Of a stretch of DNA of 64,000 nucleotides, positions 61,078 through 64,000 are shown one piece after another. The notes under the pieces are model-generated. The model saw only the letters and a program-made list of their open reading frames with translations. It searched no databases and was not told where the DNA came from. Made by a program: the position numbers and the translations under genes. The stretch spans positions 195,667-259,666 of the forward strand of contig CAVRSV010000008.1 of assembly GCA_963723965.1 (NCBI GenBank), written 5' to 3'. The DNA is from JARRKC01 sp963723965. Its GTDB lineage: Bacteria > Acidobacteriota > UBA6911 > RPQK01 > JAPXNP01. Positions within the stretch are counted from its first letter, which is position 1; every line of letters begins with the position of its first letter.

Positions 61078-61881
61078 ATCCAAAGCGGCTGTGCCGCACT
61101 CCTGCATCTCCGACGCCGCAGGCGTCCATGGAGTGCGGAAGCTCGCTTCCGCTTTCGATCCACCCGGAACACCCATGCCGTCTCCCACCGGCGGCCAACC
61201 GCCGCCGAAGCCCGGGCGCACCTCCGACCGAGACCCCTCCACAGAAAGCGGCAGCAAGCTACCGCAGTCCAAAGCGGCTTCGCCGCGGTGGCGGACTGAC
61301 CTGGAGTCCTCCGACGCCGCAGGCGTCTATGGAGTGCGGAAGCTCGCTTCCGCTTTCGATCCACCCGGAACACCCATGCCGTCTCCCACCGGCGGCCAAC
61401 CGCCGCCGAAGCCCGGGCGCACCTCCGATCGAGACCCCTCCACAGAAAGCGGCAGCAAGCTACCGCAGTCCAAAGCGGCTGTGCCGCGACAGCTGCATCT
61501 CCGACGCCGCAGGCGTCCATGGAGTGCGGAAGCTCGCTTCCGCTTTCGATCCACCCGGAACACCCATGCCGTCTCCCACCGGCGGCCAGCCGCCGCCGAA
61601 GCCCGGGCGCACCTCCGATCGAGACCCCTCCACAGAAAGCGGCAGCAAGCTACCGCAGTCCAAAGCGGCTGCGCCGCGGTGGCGTGACTGCGACGCCGCA
61701 GGCGTCTATGGAGTGCGGAAGCTCGCTTCCGCTTTCGATCCACCCGGAACATCCATGCCGTCTCCCACCGGCGGCCAGCCGCCGCCGAAGCCCGGGCGCA
61801 CCTCCGACCGAGACCCCTCCACAGAAAGCGGCAGCAAGCTACCGCAGTCCAAAGCGGCTTCGCCGCGGTGTCGGAGCAGCT
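61078..61881. repeat. Four-copy tandem array of ~190-bp multi-hairpin repeats
   Basis: Units begin at GACGCCGCAGGCGT near 61111, 61312, 61502 and 61691 (periods about 201, 190 and 189). Each holds GACGCC-GCA-GGCGTC (perfect in the copies reading GGCGTC), GCGGAAGC-TC-GCTTCCGC (8-bp stem), and GCGGC-TTC-GCCGC or a GTG-loop variant. These are joined by conserved spacers such as CACCCGGAACACCCATGCC and CGAAGCCCGGGCGCACCTCC. The copies are nearly identical, implying recent duplication or homogenisation. Frames such as MECGSSLPLS on one strand and CGSLLPLSVEG on the other are artefacts. Confidence 0.93.
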
Positions 61882-62233
61882 CAATCCGGACCAGCGTGGG
61901 ATCAAGCCACCGCGATCTCGTTCCAGCGGGAGCGGGATGCCCCGAGCTTCTCGAGACGACTCCCCTGTCGGCATCCGGTCGCCGAAGCTTGCAGAACCCA
62001 TCTCACGCGGCGGCCGCAACGCTCGCCGGTGATTTGCTGAGCGGTTTGTTGGGGATCGCTCGTGGCCTGATGGGCGGAACGCTGGAGCGGAGTATGACGC
62101 TTTGGGGAGTGGCGGAGAGCCCTTTTCTCGACGCCAACCCAAATGCCGAATAATTGGCAACGATCATGAATCGCGGTGGGAGAAAAATGGGAGACGCCAT
62201 GCACAAACGTACGGTGCGCGGCACAAGACCGGT
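61882..62233. other. Intergenic region without recognisable gene
   Basis: About 350 bases between the hairpin array and the 3' end of the next membrane-protein gene. Short frames only, no assignable product, RNA or terminator. Confidence 0.45.
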
Positions 62234-62947
62234 TTACGGCGACCGCTTGCGGATGGGCTGGACCTTCCGTTCCGGGAGAGTCGGTATCACGCTGTTCGGC
62301 TTCACTCCGAGCAGAAAACGGGCCACGAGATAGAGGCCGAGCCAGGACAGCCCTCCCCACATGTAGATGTCTCTGAGGATGGTCAGCCGTTCCTTTTCGT
62401 TCGGTGTGACGTGGGTCGTCTGCCGCCCCTGCTTGATGACTTCAGTGCGCTCCGGGGCCGCTTCGGCTCGTTCCCGGCGGCTCAGGTGATCGAGATAGGC
62501 CCGGTGGGCTGCCCCCACAGTGAACACAGCCAGCACAAAGAAGAGCATGAACCACTGGACAGCGCTGTGCCACCGGGGCCGCTGCCGGTCTGTCGGAGTT
62601 GGTGCGTTCTCATGCGGGACTTCCACCGAGGCACCTTCGGGGACGTAGTCCCGGCGACAATAGCGCAGGAAGTCCGATTCCTGCACGAAGACAAGGTTGA
62701 GTGCGCTCAGGACGGCGTAGAGAACGATCGTTCCCAGACATCCCAGGACTGCGATCAGGCCCCGTTCGAAGTGACCGGACAGACTCACGAACATCCAGGC
62801 GAAGAGAGCTCCGAGCCAGAGCACAGCAATGATCTGCAGGATGCCGTTCGTCACTCTGACCCCCGGCCACCGCCATCCCAGCTGTCGCCTGTGATGAATC
62901 GACAAGCCGACGAGAAACACGAGAACGAGCAGCATCCCGTCCAGCAC
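62234..62947 (-). CDS. Polytopic membrane protein of unknown function
   Basis: At least 237 residues from GTG 62945-62947. About five hydrophobic segments: MLLVLVFLVGLSI, ILQIIAVLWLGALFAWMF, LIAVLGCLGTIVLYAVL, WFMLFFVLAVFTVG and WLGLYLVARFLLGV, with a charged loop after QESDFLRYCRRDYVPEG. Family not recognised. The upstream sequence reads ARLFAISFLSWIAVGATPE in the same frame without a start; inserting one G in GGG near 63025 would link it to an ATG at 63037-63039, so the true N-terminus may be ~30 residues longer. Confidence 0.6.
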   Translation of the reverse strand: MLDGMLLVLVFLVGLSIHHRRQLGWRWPGVRVTNGILQIIAVLWLGALFAWMFVSLSGHFERGLIAVLGCLGTIVLYAVLSALNLVFVQESDFLRYCRRDYVPEGASVEVPHENAPTPTDRQRPRWHSAVQWFMLFFVLAVFTVGAAHRAYLDHLSRRERAEAAPERTEVIKQGRQTTHVTPNEKERLTILRDIYMWGGLSWLGLYLVARFLLGVKPNSVIPTLPERKVQPIRKRSP

Positions 62948-63160
62948 GGTCTCGATTCTCCAGGTCTCGGGAGTTGCACCGACCGCGATCCAGGAAAGGA
63001 AGGAGATCGCGAAGAGCCGAGCCCTGTTCGCTCAAGCATATTACTGGATGTTGTTACCCCGTCTTTCACCGTGTTAGTACGGTTTTGCCCACCTTGTTGC
63101 CCACCCGATCTGCCCTTTATAGACTGGGCCTTCGAGGTCGAGTTCCGGCAACGCTACGCC
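62948..63160. other. Short intergenic stretch, may contain the true N-terminus of the membrane protein
   Basis: Apart from the possible N-terminal extension up to 63039 described for the membrane protein, nothing else is recognisable here. Confidence 0.35.
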
Positions 63161-63849
63161 TCAATCCTGCGTTGGTGCACACTTTGACCTGCCGGACGTC
63201 TTCCTGGCTGCCACGGCGCCAAAGAGACCACGTCCGATGAAGGCGGGGATCAGGTAGGCAGAGAGCTCCGCGGGTCGCAGGTCGCCGGCATTCGCGATCA
63301 ACGCTCCCACGCCGGCACCGATCACGGCACCCGCCAGGGGAAAGGAAAGCCATCCGTGAACTAGATGGGGGAGGGAAAGACGAAATCGGCGAGACCTGGG
63401 ATGGAGAAGGGAAACGCGATCGCGAGGGACAGGCCGAACGCCAGCGCCCCATGAAGCGCTTGGCGCAGTCGCTCACGGTTGACGGTGATCAGACTCACCA
63501 GTACGGCCCCCTCCTCGGTCGGCGGAATTCGTTCACCGGGTTCAACAGATTCCTTCGGTTCGGTCACATGGTGGTGGGCTGGTAACTCTGGTTCTGTGGA
63601 TTCTCGCTCGAAAATGGTCTTGAATTTGCGCGCCTCGGGGTCCCACCAGCCGCGGTAGCCGACTACGTAACAGAGCCCCTTCTCCCCGGGATAGGAATCA
63701 TCCGCCTCAATCGAGAACTTTGACGGGCCGTCATCCGAAAGCTCGACCTCCGAGCCCCCAATCTGTTGCACGAGGTGAACCGAACCGTTCGGGCGGACGA
63801 TCTGAACGTTCGCAAAGGCCACATGCCCGGTCCTGCCTACGTCGACCAA
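63161..63849 (-). CDS. Hypothetical C-terminally membrane-anchored protein, single-base frameshift
   Basis: The first frame runs from TTG 63847-63849 to 63361 (162 residues): a soluble beta-rich domain (VQIVRPNGSVHLVQQIGGSEV; GEKGLCYVVGYRGWWDPEARKF), a charged linker, then a hydrophobic helix ALAFGLSLAIAFPF. Near 63367-63371 the C5 run (G5 on plus) appears one base short. With it restored, translation continues as SPHLVHGWLSFPLAGAVIGAGVGALIA (text split: second helix LAGAVIGAGVGALIA) to 63161. The hinge between two membrane helices supports one gene. Function unknown. The start is weak, with no ribosome site. Confidence 0.5.
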
Positions 63850-64000
63850 CTCAGGTCGGCAGTACTCCCGTCCACATCACGGAAGACCAGGTCTGTGAGC
63901 GTCTGCCCGATCTGGCCGCGATAGTAGATCCGCTCGAACGGCCCGGAGCTCTTCCGGAACACGTACAGACTGTAGTAGATCTGGCTCTCCCACCGGGGCA
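63837..64000 (-). CDS. C-terminal fragment of a hypothetical protein at the right edge
   Basis: The minus strand is open from the window end to TAG at 63837-63839, reading WESQIYYSLYVFRKSSGPFE and then RIYYRGQIGQTLTDLVFRDV before the stop. The mix of aromatic and charged residues looks coding. It overlaps the start of the following gene by 13 bases. The 5' part lies outside the window. No family recognised. Confidence 0.5.
   Translation of the reverse strand, partial: PRWESQIYYSLYVFRKSSGPFERIYYRGQIGQTLTDLVFRDVDGSTADLSWST

Noticed and set aside
61078..61881. CRISPR array
   Set aside because: Whole ~190-bp units are conserved including spacer-like parts; there are no short unique spacers.
61091..62160. 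Frames of 200-340 codons over the 190-bp tandem repeat
   Set aside because: The translated sequence simply repeats with the DNA unit and runs equally well on both strands.

Overview
The window is GC-rich, densely coding bacterial DNA that most resembles Acidobacteriota, possibly a Thermoanaerobaculia- or Holophagae-like lineage. The basis is a carboxypeptidase-regulatory/TonB receptor of the acidobacterial type at the left edge, VWFA-related and Crp/Fnr proteins, secreted LamG and beta-sandwich proteins, and abundant hairpin repeats. The taxonomic call is an inference. No 16S, plasmid or phage backbone is visible, so this looks chromosomal.

Layout. 1-9.9 kb: TonB receptor end, tandem-GNAT protein, ABC exporter pair, RelA/SpoT-like HD protein, VWFA-like secreted protein, patatin phospholipase, GT-C membrane glycosyltransferase. 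10-16 kb: secreted coiled-coil protein, SMUG2-type uracil-DNA glycosylase, RND efflux operon. 16.5-29.8 kb: PurU, DMT transporter, lipoprotein histidine phosphatase, AmmeMemoRadiSam enzyme, URO-D-type methyltransferase, HDOD protein, Lon-like protease, 2-hydroxyacid dehydrogenase, tRNA-Glu, formate-tetrahydrofolate ligase with a cNMP-binding protein, and a MetH-activation-domain protein. One-carbon and corrinoid themes recur here. 29.8-33.2 kb: minus-strand run of a hypothetical protein, flotillin and a PrdB/GrdB-like selenoprotein whose gene reads through an in-frame UGA followed by a perfect bacterial SECIS-like hairpin. 33-43.5 kb: metallophosphatase-like protein, lipoprotein, Crp/Fnr regulator, frameshifted M28 peptidase, LD-carboxypeptidase, nitroreductase, sulfite-oxidase-like molybdoenzyme, HemW-like protein, CoA-disulfide-reductase/rhodanese fusion. 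43.5-48.8 kb: lepA flanked on both sides by direct-repeat arrays, each with four copies of a hairpin-bearing unit. 48.8-55.9 kb: esterase and large secreted proteins, including a HELYH metallopeptidase.

56.0-60.6 kb holds the most notable system, a lasso-peptide biosynthetic cluster. It has a leaderless-looking 58-residue precursor with a plausible 15-residue core, an HPr-kinase-like tailoring enzyme, a PAPS sulfotransferase, a stand-alone B2 transglutaminase-like leader peptidase and an asparagine-synthetase-type cyclase. No B1/RRE gene or exporter is visible. 60.7-64 kb: IS200-type transposase remnant, a four-copy tandem array of multi-hairpin repeats, and poorly conserved membrane proteins.

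At least three genes (M28 peptidase near 36.67 kb, the secreted pair near 53.75 kb, the membrane protein near 63.37 kb) and the IS200 remnant are broken by what looks like loss of one G in a plus-strand G run. This suggests homopolymer undercalling in the assembly rather than gene decay, though real slippage cannot be excluded.
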